Of a DNA stretch of 64,000 nt, positions 22,942-32,493 are shown piece after piece. This stretch comes from Ilyonectria destructans (taxonomy: Eukaryota > Ascomycota > Sordariomycetes > Hypocreales > Nectriaceae). Made by a program: the position numbers and the translations under genes. The stretch covers positions 3,472,001 to 3,536,000 of the forward strand of contig JAHEWK010000002.1 of assembly GCA_020740775.1 (NCBI GenBank). Direction: 5' to 3'. Below the pieces are notes generated by a model. That model worked only from the letters and a program-made list of their open reading frames with translations. It did not search any database and was not told where the DNA came from. How positions within the stretch are numbered: position 1 is the stretch's first letter; the number at the start of each line of letters is the position of its first letter.

Positions 22942-23635
22942 ATCCTGTCCTGTGCGACTGCAGCCCACGCTGGTGAGCGAAACCCGGCATATCAGATGGG
23001 TCGACTATTGGGGGAAGAAGGGGGGAAGAATTGAGGGTTGTTGGCTTGGAGAACAATCATGCGGTGATGGGGCGAGGATGAGTTGTGAATTGATAGTGGA
23101 AGAAGCGGCTGTCTTATAAAGTATGACCGAGTTTGAATGCTGGTTTCTTTCCTATTTGAATGTTGATGTGATGATTTTGTGTCTTAAAATTTAGGGACGT
23201 CACCATGGCGCCTGCTTTGTTTCCTGCCCAGTCTTCTTTATATCCTCCTTGGACCAACTCGGATGAAGATTATATAATGCAAGTAACGGTAAACTTAGTT
23301 CCGGGTTTCGTGAGACGCCAAACGAAGTCGCTAGAACATGCTGTCGAAATGAGTTACGCCACTGGGCGAGGGACAGTTGGCCCATTTTCGTTTGGCGATT
23401 TTCTCTCCCTATTCCACTGAGCAAAGTGCGGGTATATCAGAGGTGGTTGATACACCTTATTCGCTCTCCTCCTCATTTCTGTAGCTTGCTTTTATTATCA
23501 TTCTCTCATTTCTGTCCAAAAATATTGCCAAAGACCTGCTCCCTGTCATCGCATTATCAACTTAGTTTGCCCGTAGAGACCAGTGTTGTCCTGTAGTCTT
23601 TCCCAGCCGTTCAATTACACCACTGGTTTCTCACA
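22942..23635. other. Intergenic region
   Basis: About 690 bases between the mini gene and the COG4-like remnant. An open frame at 23205-23420 has no recognisable content. Nothing else is seen. Confidence 0.4.
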
Positions 23636-24359
23636 ATGGCCCCCCTGAGGCTTCTCCGTTCCGTTCTAGCGTTGGTATTTCACTTAGACTTGGAACCACA
23701 TCGACTCCACGATTCTCCATCACTCAAAGATAGGTTCCCATTTAACCGAGATGCCGAAAATTTCACCCGTGCTCTAAATCTTACGAACACGGCATTTTCG
23801 TCCAAAGCCACCATGCTTCTCAATGAAGGAATCCAGGCGCTTTTAGACGAGGTGGTTAGACTGAGACTACGACCAGTTTTGACAAACTCTTTCCGGGACA
23901 TAGACTACGAGGTTTCCGGAGACGATATGGTCGAGACATTTCAGGAGGATGGAATCGATGGTCCACTTCCACAGGCTTCCGACCGTTTTGAGGAGGGTTG
24001 GAACCTCTTGATGAAGCCATTATCGCGAATCATGACTCCTACCACCTGTCTTACTCTACTGGCTCTAACAGCTAAGCTTCTTGCGCGAATTCTTGAGAAG
24101 CGTTCGTGGAGTTTTTCCGGTCGCGTTAGTGCACTTGGTGCTATCAAGATGGAGCGGGATTTCACTGGAATGATAGATGCTGTTTCGAAGGGTAACTACA
24201 GTGTTTCGAGAGCTGTTTATTAGAATACAGCAAATTTGCACTATTGCAAATATGGATGATGACGAATGGGTTGAGGTCACGATGGAGGGACAAGATAACA
24301 CAGACTGGGTACTAACTGGGGATGAAAGGAAAAGGGCTAAGCAGATAGTAGCGTCTTAG
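23636..24359 (+). pseudogene. Truncated, frameshifted copy of COG4 (Golgi tethering complex)
   Basis: The frame 23636-24223 and the continuing frame to 24359 together resemble the C-terminal third of COG4, a subunit of the conserved oligomeric Golgi complex. Family-like blocks are LRPVLTNSFRDIDYE, LLMKPLSRIMTPTTCLTLL, LARILEKRSWSFSGRVS, LGAIKMERDFTGMID and then FIRIQQICTIANMDDDEW and DWVLTGDERKRAKQ. The last two blocks are in another frame: one extra base in the TTT near 24203-24206 shifts the frame and gives a TAG at 24221. COG4 is normally some 750-850 residues; only about 240 are here and the upstream DNA is not COG4-like. It is therefore a partial duplicate. A short protein could still be made from the first frame. 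Confidence 0.8.
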
Positions 24360-24454
24360 TTTTGTCGACTTTACACTTGCTCGATTTCTTTTGCACGAGG
24401 ACACGAGAATTTGGATTCTTCATGTACCTCTTGAGTATGGATTTTTGCACGCGA

Positions 24455-24652
24455 CTACAAGGAAACGTAGCAGAACCATTTGTTCCGAAAGGCATATAAC
24501 CCTAAACCATTGGTCTGATTAAGAACGCGGTGTACAGGAATGTCGAGAAACAATGGTTCGTCGGGTTCGGTGTAGTTCGTGCTGGCAGCTAGACTGACGC
24601 AGTTGCCCAAACCAAGAATAAAGACACTTGAAAGGAGGTAAAATATTTTCAT
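24455..24652 (-). CDS. Small secreted-type protein, 65 aa
   Basis: 65 codons from the ATG at 24652. MKIFYLLSSVFILGLGNCVSL reads as a good signal peptide, followed by a short mature part with EPDEPLFLDIPVHRV. A TATA-like CATATAAAAG lies about 120 bp upstream, which supports a real promoter. The segment E-P-LFLDI-x-V-x-x-V also occurs in the neighbouring minus-strand frame at 25513-25908 (E-A-LFLDI-x-V-x-x-V), suggesting two related genes in tandem, of which this one is shorter. It may be a truncated paralogue. No intron is evident and the family is not known to me. Confidence 0.5.
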   Translation of the reverse strand: MKIFYLLSSVFILGLGNCVSLAASTNYTEPDEPLFLDIPVHRVLNQTNGLGLYAFRNKWFCYVSL

Positions 24653-24770
24653 ATTTTCAAAATTGAATAGTTGCGAGAGGATATAAGTGCTTTTTGAGAT
24701 CTTGTGTCGAAAGTATGTAGTCTGAACTCTAATGTCTTGATCTTGTCGTATAGCCCAGCTCAAAGGGAAT

Positions 24771-24780
24771 CTTTTATATG
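24771..24780 (-). promoter_or_regulatory. TATA-like box of the small secreted-type gene
   Basis: Reading on the minus strand, CATATAAAAG lies 119-128 bp before the ATG at 24652. Confidence 0.5.
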
Positions 24781-24852
24781 CCGAATCAGACTAAAACAGC
24801 TAACTGCTCTCAGACTTTCTCAGGTGATTGAATTGTTCATGTTGGTCGTGAA

Positions 24853-24908
24853 CTCGGTTATCACGGCTCGGTTACAACGACTCGGTTAGACCCGCTCGGT
24901 TAGACCGG
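24853..24908. repeat. 14-bp minisatellite, four units
   Basis: CTCGGTTA begins at 24853, 24867, 24881 and 24895, an exact 14-base period (CTCGGTTAGACCCG type). A broken fifth unit starts at 24909. It lies upstream of the small minus-strand gene. Confidence 0.85.
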
Positions 24909-25512
24909 CTCAGTGGGTACTTCGTATTAATACTTGCTCCCAACAACCATCACATTATCAAAAAGGAGAATCGGTGAAAGAAGGTTCAGAACGAAATCGG
25001 ACGGACCCCGACCTACAGGCAGGGCTGTTACAAGATAAACATGCCTCGGCCTAACGTTTTGTGTGAATGGATGGCGTATTTCTTGACAAGCATGTGAATC
25101 GGCATGCGTATTACTATGACACATTTGTGTTGGAGGATGAACGGTCACAGCGTTCGTACTGCTCTATTACAACTGATTAAGTAAGCGGAACTACTATACA
25201 ATGGCTGCGAACCGGGGGAGAGCTGCGGTCTAGATGCAAGAAAACAGGCCATTGATGTTATTCAGGGTTCGGGCCGAATAGACTTTTCATCCTCAGCTTG
25301 CTGGATCCTTGCTGCACTACAACTCACAAAGTCAATTTCCCTAATGGCTCGTGATACTTCATTATGTTGCTTGGAGGCGAGAATTTAGTATTGATGCAGT
25401 GAAAACGTATCTACCTATGCCGAGGAGGTGAACTATCTAGTGAGATCGCAATATCAACAATTCTTAAGCTACTAATAGCCGAATTAAGCATGCGTTCAAA
25501 TACAAGGATATA

Positions 25513-25908
25513 TTAACGAAGTTCTATACCACTAACATCTTCCCCGTCAATACGTAAGATTATTTCGATCACGTCAGTGTGTGTGTCAGCACTGTTCATC
25601 GTATCTTTATAGAAAGCCACAGCCTCAGCATAATCTTCCGGCGCAAATTTCTTATATCCCACTGCATCTTCTGTAATGCTCTCAAGTACAGTTAATTTTT
25701 CGATCATGCCATCTATCACATCCCCGAAGATATGATATCGCGCCCATATCGCATCACCGAACCTTCCATCATGGACAGCATCGACATACAAGGTGGCCCA
25801 GGGCTCGACAGCGTCAACCCCTTTGCCGTGGACGACTTGTTGCACGGAGATGTCAAGGAATAATGCCTCCGGGGCCTGGGCGTCGCTTAGATTCATAGCT
25901 ATACGCAT
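25513..25908 (-). CDS. Hypothetical protein, 131 aa or longer, related to the small secreted gene
   Basis: The frame from ATG 25908 gives 131 residues, acidic overall, with EALFLDISVQQV near the start. YARYHIFGDVIDG-like and EIILRIDGEDVSGIE segments follow, mixing helix and strand. The motif E-[PA]-LFLDI-x-V links it to the gene at 24455-24652. The start is uncertain. A second ATG at 25955 begins MKLYFVSS, which resembles the signal peptide start MKIFYLLSS of that neighbour, but it is out of frame by one base shift and hits a TGA at once. A TATA-like CTTATATTC lies at about 26041-26050 on the minus strand. So the gene may have lost its signal peptide through a frameshift, or an intron is missed. 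No function is known. Confidence 0.5.
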   Translation of the reverse strand: MRIAMNLSDAQAPEALFLDISVQQVVHGKGVDAVEPWATLYVDAVHDGRFGDAIWARYHIFGDVIDGMIEKLTVLESITEDAVGYKKFAPEDYAEAVAFYKDTMNSADTHTDVIEIILRIDGEDVSGIELR

Positions 25909-26643
25909 GTTATCATTGCTGTCTATCAGTGAGACGAAACAAAATAAAGTTTCATGTGAATACCTCTATGTGTTCTTAATGTTAAATAGTAGTGGAGTGT
26001 AAGATTTATTGACGAAAGTTGAGTCCATGTATGAAAGCGAAGAATATAAGAGGCAGAAAATAAAACCGGGCTCGTTTTGTCACGGCCCGGGATGGACCAG
26101 GCGGTCACAATCGGCAGAACCATGACGTACCCACTCCTTTTGCACCAAGGGTCATTGGATCGCGACCCTCTGGATCGCTACGATCCTCAAACCCACGATC
26201 CAACACTAGTATATATACACATTCATTTAGCACTTTCATAGCAGGATAGCCTACCAGCTATCAATACAACTTGGTTACCTAGCTCACTGCACCAAACACT
26301 GTTAGCGTCAAAGTCTAGGGACGCAGACGGAAGAGAGAAAAGAGGGGCAACTTACATTTCAGCATCAGCGGTATCTAATTACCCCACTGTTCCTTCAGCA
26401 AGGCACTTCTGCCGTGGGATGTCATTCGCCACCTCAGAAACTGCATTCCCAAGGGAAAAGTAAGACGTAAGCTGCTCGCTCTCCTCTTTCTTGCTTGCTT
26501 GCTTAGCATTTAAAAAGCCTCTGCGGGGAAGCATCTCCAACCCTGTTCTTCCACCTTACATCAACACAACACTCGCCACAAATCCAACCAAGAACCATCG
26601 ACAACACTACTCGACCACCGAATTTTTCGAGATCTTTATCATC

Positions 26644-26827
26644 ATGGGTGATTGCGGATGCTCCTCCTCCACTAGCTCCTGCGGCTGTGGATCTGTCTGC
26701 ACATGCTCTAACTGCACCTGCTCTAGCTGCCCTGTAAGTCATGCCTCCTTGCCCTAGCCTGGCGTGCCTTTCGATCTGGGGTTCTGCAGATGACAGACAC
26801 TAACGACTACCAATCAAGCACAAATAA
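26644..26827 (+). CDS. Metallothionein, 32 aa
   Basis: Copper/zinc-binding metallothionein. Exon 1 (26644-26733) gives 30 residues starting MGDCGCSSSTSSCGCG, with ten cysteines in CxC and CxxC pairs (CTCSNCTCSSC). Exon 2 (26819-26827) adds only His-Lys and the stop. The intron has GTAAGT, a CTAAC branch point near 26800 and an AAG acceptor. The protein closely follows the small copper metallothionein of Neurospora (which also begins GDCGC). Without splicing the frame would read on for seven more residues to another stop. Known role: cytosolic metal buffering and resistance. The upstream leader is CAAC-rich with a TTTAAAAA element near 26508. Confidence 0.93.
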
Positions 26828-27198
26828 CCCATCACATTAACGATGAGACCCTTGAGGGACGATGATTTGGGAGCGGTGCGAACTTATTTTGGGGGATGGA
26901 TTTACTTGTTATTATGGATACCGCCTGTGTGGGATGGAGCAGACTTCTCAGAATGACAGCTTTCAGGAAAGATTGATAAACCAGGTTAGGGTCTTGTGGA
27001 TGCCTGCCAAGGTGCATGTTATGTAACTGAGATATTAATTGGGGATGTTTATTAAATTAATACATATCTTTCTACGCAAGTGGACTGTCTCTGAGATGAG
27101 ATACATTTATCTACCTGAGTATGGTAGAGTGGACGGTCTGGTTTGAAAGGGGAAGAGCAATATGGAGCTGAGCCCTTAACCAGTCTTCTTCCCCACCG
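26828..27198. other. Metallothionein 3' region
   Basis: About 370 bases, AT-rich, with no coding frame. Confidence 0.5.
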
Positions 27199-27528
27199 TC
27201 AACCTAACCACCGCCTCTCGGTCGGCATCTCTGTACTTCTCCCCATCCGTCTCTGTCTCCACATCTCTCCTATCCACTTCCTCCCATGCCTCCTCCCCCG
27301 GCGATACGCCACCAACAAGACCTCCCTCATTGACCTCCGATTGTGTAGCATCGCAGCCAGGACATACACAACGAAGCTGACGTGGGCGACGCGGCACCAT
27401 CCCCGGTTGCTGCCCCAGCTGGCGGAGCATCCGTGCATGAGGTACCACGAGTGCGCGCTCGTGTGATCCGGGTCGGAGAAATCGCCCGACGTCTGGCCCA
27501 GGAAGCCAACGGTGACAGAGCAGCTCAC
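27199..27528 (-). pseudogene. Possible membrane-protein gene fragment
   Basis: The minus-strand frame holds a W/Y/C-patterned stretch (DFSDPDHTSAHSWYLMHGC, WGSNRGWCRVAHVSFVVYVL) that looks like a loop plus a membrane segment of a small fungal multi-pass protein. After this the frame runs into basic low-complexity sequence that is probably not coding. No clear start or further exons were found. It may be a remnant or one exon of an unrecognised gene. Confidence 0.3.
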
Positions 27529-28270
27529 TGAAGAAGAGATGTGTAGGCTGTGGGAATTAGAGCTTGATCCTGGAGTGATTTTTTATCCTAAAGATCTCTG
27601 AATCTTTTATCTAAATAAGTGAATCTTTTCTGATCCTGAGCAACATCTTATTTCACAAGCACATGACCCCCATCAGTCGAGGATTAGTTTTCCTCGTGGA
27701 CGGCGTATTTTGTCTTGTGACTAACGACCGTTCCCTGACCTTCACGCCTCAGATAAGGGCTACCTTGACTAACAAAAGCCCGAAAGATGCTGTAAAAGAT
27801 TCATCGCTTGTCCATTTTCATCGCTCTTAACTCCTGTCATATGCTTATGCGACTGTGGAAGCTGCCGGTTTATGTAAGTATTCAGCTGGGCTCTGTGGAC
27901 TTGACAGTTGCTCCTTTTATGGAAAGAAGCCCAAGGCGGCTTGAGACTCTGCGGCTTGGTTTCTGTTGGGCTGGTATTCACGGAGTAGAGGTTGCCTAGA
28001 GGCATCACGCCCATATTGCTTAACCAGCGTTTGTTCACGTGTCAGTAGCAAAGAGGGACGTGCATTGAATCTTGAAGATGCAACACACACAAGGGTGAAA
28101 TTTGCATTCCACTCAGTCACAATTGATCCATATACAACACGCGTCCACAATCTGCCGACGATGACGATGGCCATATTGAACTCTCTACAAAGCGTACGTA
28201 AACCAACCTCTTATAAATAGCCAAGATAATTGGCACGTGAGATTGTCAGTCCTTTTCCTCCAAAGGACCC
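27529..28270. other. Intergenic region
   Basis: 742 bases before the 3' end of the exchanger gene. The first part is AT-rich (TTTTATCC, TCTTTTAT). Frames of 60-90 codons near 27770-28220 have no motif. No gene called. Confidence 0.4.
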
Positions 28271-30388
28271 TCACCTACTTGGGCTGGGGGAAAAGATAAG
28301 CTCCCAGACTGATTCATTAGTATTCTTTCTGCCAATCAAGTTGGAAGCACTCACCCAAATATCACGTAGCATGCGCAAATCAATGCCCCCTTCAATCCAC
28401 TTGTCCGCAGGCTTGAACTCTGCTCACTGAGGATCAATAAGTTTACCAAGAGAACAGCACCCACAAGTGTGGCCATTTCAAAAGGGTCAAATGTCAATGC
28501 CAAGTCTTTCCGCAGTACCCACCCTGCCATGATTGTCAATGGGGTGACGCAGAGGGCAATTTGGATGGACGAGCCAGCCGCAACAGCAATGGCCAGGTCA
28601 AGTTTGCCTCTTGCTGCGACAATCACAACAGTGAGATACTCGGCAACATTTCCCACAATAGGGAGGATAATTAGGCCAATGAAGGATTCAGATAGGCCCT
28701 CTTCATGGGTAATCTCATCAAGTGTGCTCACAAGAAACTCAGCACACATCGACATGAGTACCGAGGTAGATGTGAGCACCACCGCAGAAGCCATCCTGTG
28801 GCTTGTAGGGTTCTGTGGATCGCGCAGCAGAGAATCCATGCTCTGATCCATACTAGTACGAGTTTCCCTCAACAATTGCAACGTTGTAGTGAAACCGCGC
28901 CTCTCCCCACTCATGGAGGAATCCCTGCTGTAGTACCCTCGACTGGAGCCATGCGAGTGAGAGCGGGAATGCCCGTATAGATGTGGAGGCTGCTGGTACG
29001 CACTTGAAGTGTTTCCCACGTCTCCGCGGCGGCCACGGTGTTCCAGAAAGTCAGGATTGACATCGCCTCCCGTGGAGCGGTTCAATTCCATCTCCGTTGC
29101 GTCGGTCGCAAAATGTCCACCCATGTTCTCATCATCTTCATCTGCGAAGCGTATCGTCCGAGGAGGCAACGTTTGTGAGCCTGAAGTGCTTCGTTGATGA
29201 AAAGGTCCACTCATAGTTGGTCCATTTTCAATGTCCGGTGGAGTGTTGACTTTCTCGTTGGTCTGGCGTGATCTTATCTCGTGCACAAAGTACAAGACGT
29301 AAATGAGCAACACTATTAGTGCCGAGATCCTGCTCATCTTGAGAGTCGCTCCGCTGCCATTATTCAGACCGCCGACAGTATACACAAATGCCGTCTAGTG
29401 GGTGTCAGATATGCGCATGAAGCAGTACAGGCGACTTACAGGTATCAAGATGACAAAAACAGAGACAAAGAGCAAGCAAGCGAGTAGTTGGGCCTCTCCA
29501 GCATTGTAGATCGGATCAAGATGAGCCATGTCGCTTGCTAACAGCGCAGATCCGAGGATCAAAAGCAAGTTGACGAGTATTGACCCAAGAATGGAAGCTT
29601 GCACGATGCGGATTTGATTGTTGCGCAGAGCAATCCTACCTAATTAGTGTTGGCCTTGATTGACAGCTGGTTCACTCACACACTCCAAAATGTTAGCCTG
29701 CTGCAAGATCATGGAGGGTTCAACTCACAATAATATTAGTTCGACAATATTACCGAAACTAATGTTCAACAACGCCCCAATAGCGTCTCCTGCTTCGGCA
29801 GCAATCAGTTCTGTCGCCTCTGTTAACAAGGCAGACAAGGGCACGATTGCGAGAGCATTGCAGCTGAATACCAGCAGCGGGTGCGATTTGGTCAGGTATG
29901 TTGCAGCACCGATTGGTATGAATAAGAGAAGAGAGTTTAGCCACGAGGACAACAGAATTTCTCGCAGCTGTCCTGTAAGCGTTGCGCTCTTCTCATGCTT
30001 CGCATAGCTCCCGCTCTCACTCATGATGAGTGATTCTTCGAGAGGCTGGGCCCCGATGATAGATGTAGGTGGCCATCGTTTGCGTCGGAATATTTGGCGT
30101 ATCGATTCCCATGATTGATGTGCTCTCTGGATGGCGTCTGGTAAATGGCGTGGATTAGCAGGCGATTTGCGGCCTCGACTCCCAATGCTTACTTCCGACA
30201 CGCCAGGTCACATTCTGGTACGGGCCTCTGGCATGCGATCTGATGGCCTCAGACCCAGTATCAACACGAACACGAAAACCAGTCGAGTCTATGTCGTCCG
30301 GAACATCGTCTTCGTCGTCGCTGGTCGCAGAGCTAGAGAAGCCATCACTTCGGTCACTGCTTTGGAAGTTGGTTTGCGCAGGGTCCAT
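28271..30388 (-). CDS. CAX-type vacuolar Ca2+/H+ exchanger, 617 aa
   Basis: Proton-driven calcium (or manganese) transporter of the VCX1/CAX family, expected in the vacuole membrane. Five exons on the minus strand: 30388-30193, 30137-29729, 29635-29440, 29394-28355 and a 13-nt last exon 28283-28271 encoding the final codons (PSR). The last intron has GTGAGT, a perfect TACTAAT branch point and a CCCCCAG acceptor. The acidic N-terminus (1-110) is cytosolic. Two sets of membrane helices each carry the family ion-binding motif: GNIVE at 194-198 and GNVAE at 515-519. Between them lies a hydrophilic His/Ser/Arg-rich loop of about 160 residues (about 306-465), longer than in yeast VCX1. Joining of the PTAFVYTVGG region across an intron supports the model. 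Confidence 0.92.
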
Positions 30389-31225
30389 TTCAGTGAGACG
30401 ATGCGGCTGGGACGGCGAGAATTTTGAACAAACAAGACTCTGCAATGTGAGGCCAGAAAATGGGCATCGCAAATGGAACGAGAAAGGGGTGCGCTGTATT
30501 GTACTGCGTAGGTACTACTCTGTAAGCCACTAGGTGATTACAATTTACCCCTCTCATTTCAGCACATGGAGGGTAGAACTGACTGACAATGAGGGATTTC
30601 TGCTGGCCTAACTTATCTTGCGCTATGTCCGGTTGGGACCCCTCATGACCTACTACGTAGTTTTGCATAGTACCATGTTAGCTGGTTCGCACCACACAAA
30701 TAAGCACAAGTTGTTTAGAGAGAATTCCATCCCCGCCTTTTATTAGGTGCTCCTGACCCTTGTGAAATGTGGAGAAGTTCGCTGCACAACTGCACAGCCC
30801 CTTGTTGAGCCAGGTTTAGTATCGACTGTTGACATCATTGGCGGCCTCCTGGGGATTAACGGACTTCCGGATTCGGGAACCCGTTTTTGGATGAAAACAA
30901 TGGGTTGGCTGATGGGGGCAGAGGGATTTATTAGAGGGCCATGACTGGCTTTGATGGAGAGAATGACGCGCAGATGTGAAACGGTCCTGGGGGCCTACCG
31001 ACTAGTTCAGATAAGCTTTAGACTATAGGCAAGCTCCGTTGCTTGACACATGCACTCTAACCTGCACCTAACGTTTCCCGTCTCCCGTCTCTGATTGCTG
31101 TAGGGCCGTCGTCCAGCTCTGGGATATGAAGAGTGGCAATCCTCGGCCACATTTCTAGCAGGCTACAGTGGCTACAACTCCAAGCCTTTTAGCAAGCTAT
31201 ATTTGCAGAAAGCAGCCTCCTACTA
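30389..31225. other. Divergent upstream region of the exchanger gene
   Basis: About 840 bases with no gene. It should hold the exchanger promoter on its left. Confidence 0.4.
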
Positions 31226-31383
31226 GGTGCAGGGCTGCAGCTGCTAGAGCCCGCTATACGATAGTGGGTTATAGTGGGCTACAGTGAGCAAGGTGTGGTC
31301 GCTATAGCCTGCTATAAAATACAGGGCTGTGACCACTATAGCCTGCTATAAAAAATATAGGTTAGGTGGTGCAGCCCTGTACC
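31226..31383. mobile_element. 158-bp MITE-like element
   Basis: Terminal inverted repeats of 14 bp with one mismatch: GGTGCAGGGCTGCA at 31226-31239 and TGCAGCCCTGTACC at 31370-31383 (reverse complement GGTACAGGGCTGCA). Inside, CACTATAGCCTGCTATAAAA-type words are repeated (around 31295-31350) and there are several CTATAG palindromes. There is no coding capacity. A clear target duplication was not found. A short non-autonomous DNA transposon is the best reading. Confidence 0.6.
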
Positions 31384-31512
31384 CACGCCCGCCGCAGCCT
31401 GAACTTTCTGACCCAGTCGGTCGTCCACCACAGAAGCCAGACCTCACGATCCGCTTCCGCAGAGCATCAAACACCTCCAGTGACAACGCCAAATCAAACA
31501 GAATCGCCCATC

Positions 31513-31965
31513 ATGGGTACACCAGCTGATCACCTTCCAGTTGCCATATTCGAAGATGCCATCAACGAGCTCTTGCAGACTACAGGGCTGCCTCGAGCCA
31601 CAGCAATCGCCAATCCCAAAGTGACTGCGCAGTACCATTCCATCTATTTCGTCACTCTACCGTCCACCGAAAAGTCGCACGGTCACTCTGAGCTAGTCCT
31701 TTGCGTCTCGGGCCGCCACCTACCGGCCATCAAGACCATGAACGAGGTTGGCGTCACGACTTGGCTCTCTAAGAATACCGCCATTCCTTTGCCGGAAGTT
31801 ATAGCATACGATGCTTCCGTGGATAACCCTATCGGCCACGAGTATACCCTGCTCTCTCGGGTCCAGGGCGTTACGCTTGGTGATATCTATGACAGCCTGA
31901 GTGATTGGACTTATACATCCAACGTCGACGTTCTTCAGATAAAGTCCCGATTCCGAGATGATTGA
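31513..31965 (+). pseudogene. N-lobe fragment of an aminoglycoside phosphotransferase-like (APH/CHK) protein
   Basis: 150 codons from ATG 31513. TMNEVGVTTWLSKNTAIPLP, EVIAYDASVDNPIGHEYTLL and VQGVTLGDIYDSL correspond to the N-lobe of fungal APH-like kinases (the E..WL...T.IPVP and EY.LM....G segments). These proteins normally continue for another 150-250 residues with an H-x-D catalytic loop and a metal-binding D, none of which follows; the frame ends at a TGA in unrelated sequence. The gene is thus cut short. It begins 130 bp after the MITE-like element. A small active protein is unlikely. Confidence 0.65.
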
Positions 31966-32493
31966 ATATTTCTTCTTCCTCTGAGGGCGCAAAAGTTAAA
32001 CCCGCTTGGCCGTTCTGTAAGTCAGAGATGCAAGGCAGGTGATCTCTAGCTGCTGCGATGAGCAGCTCATAGACACGTCGAGGTTTGGGAGGCGAACAGG
32101 ACCCCTGCTTGCCTCTGTGGACCATTGACGTTCCACCAAAGGCTTCGTTCCCTCTCCTTCTCCTCAGGTGTGGATGGATCCGGGTTATAGTTTGACCGAA
32201 CCCGAAATAGAAATGACCTTGATATCCTGGCCAATCACCGCTTCATGACGCACAACGGATAGTTAATTACCACCCCACTGATGATACGCAAGGAGCCTGA
32301 TTTATAATCAATCTCCTGTCTGATCATCACGCGAGAGCTGATAAATTTGTAGGACTGATCAAGTGCCTCTTGCAAGACTTTGTTTCATCAGGTTCCTTGA
32401 AGTCGCTTTTAAGCAACGAAGCAATTAGGCCCAGGCTTTTTGAGTATTCTCCTTACACCCTTTCAATCCGGGGCGACCTTCGCACAGCAGGTC
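31966..32493. other. Upstream region of the Zn2Cys6 gene
   Basis: About 530 bases with no gene seen. Confidence 0.4.

Noticed and set aside
24187..24235. An intron explaining the frame change in the COG4-like gene
   Set aside because: A GTAACT...TTATTAG intron would be about 40 nt, lacks a branch point and would remove conserved coding sequence; a one-base insertion explains the break better.
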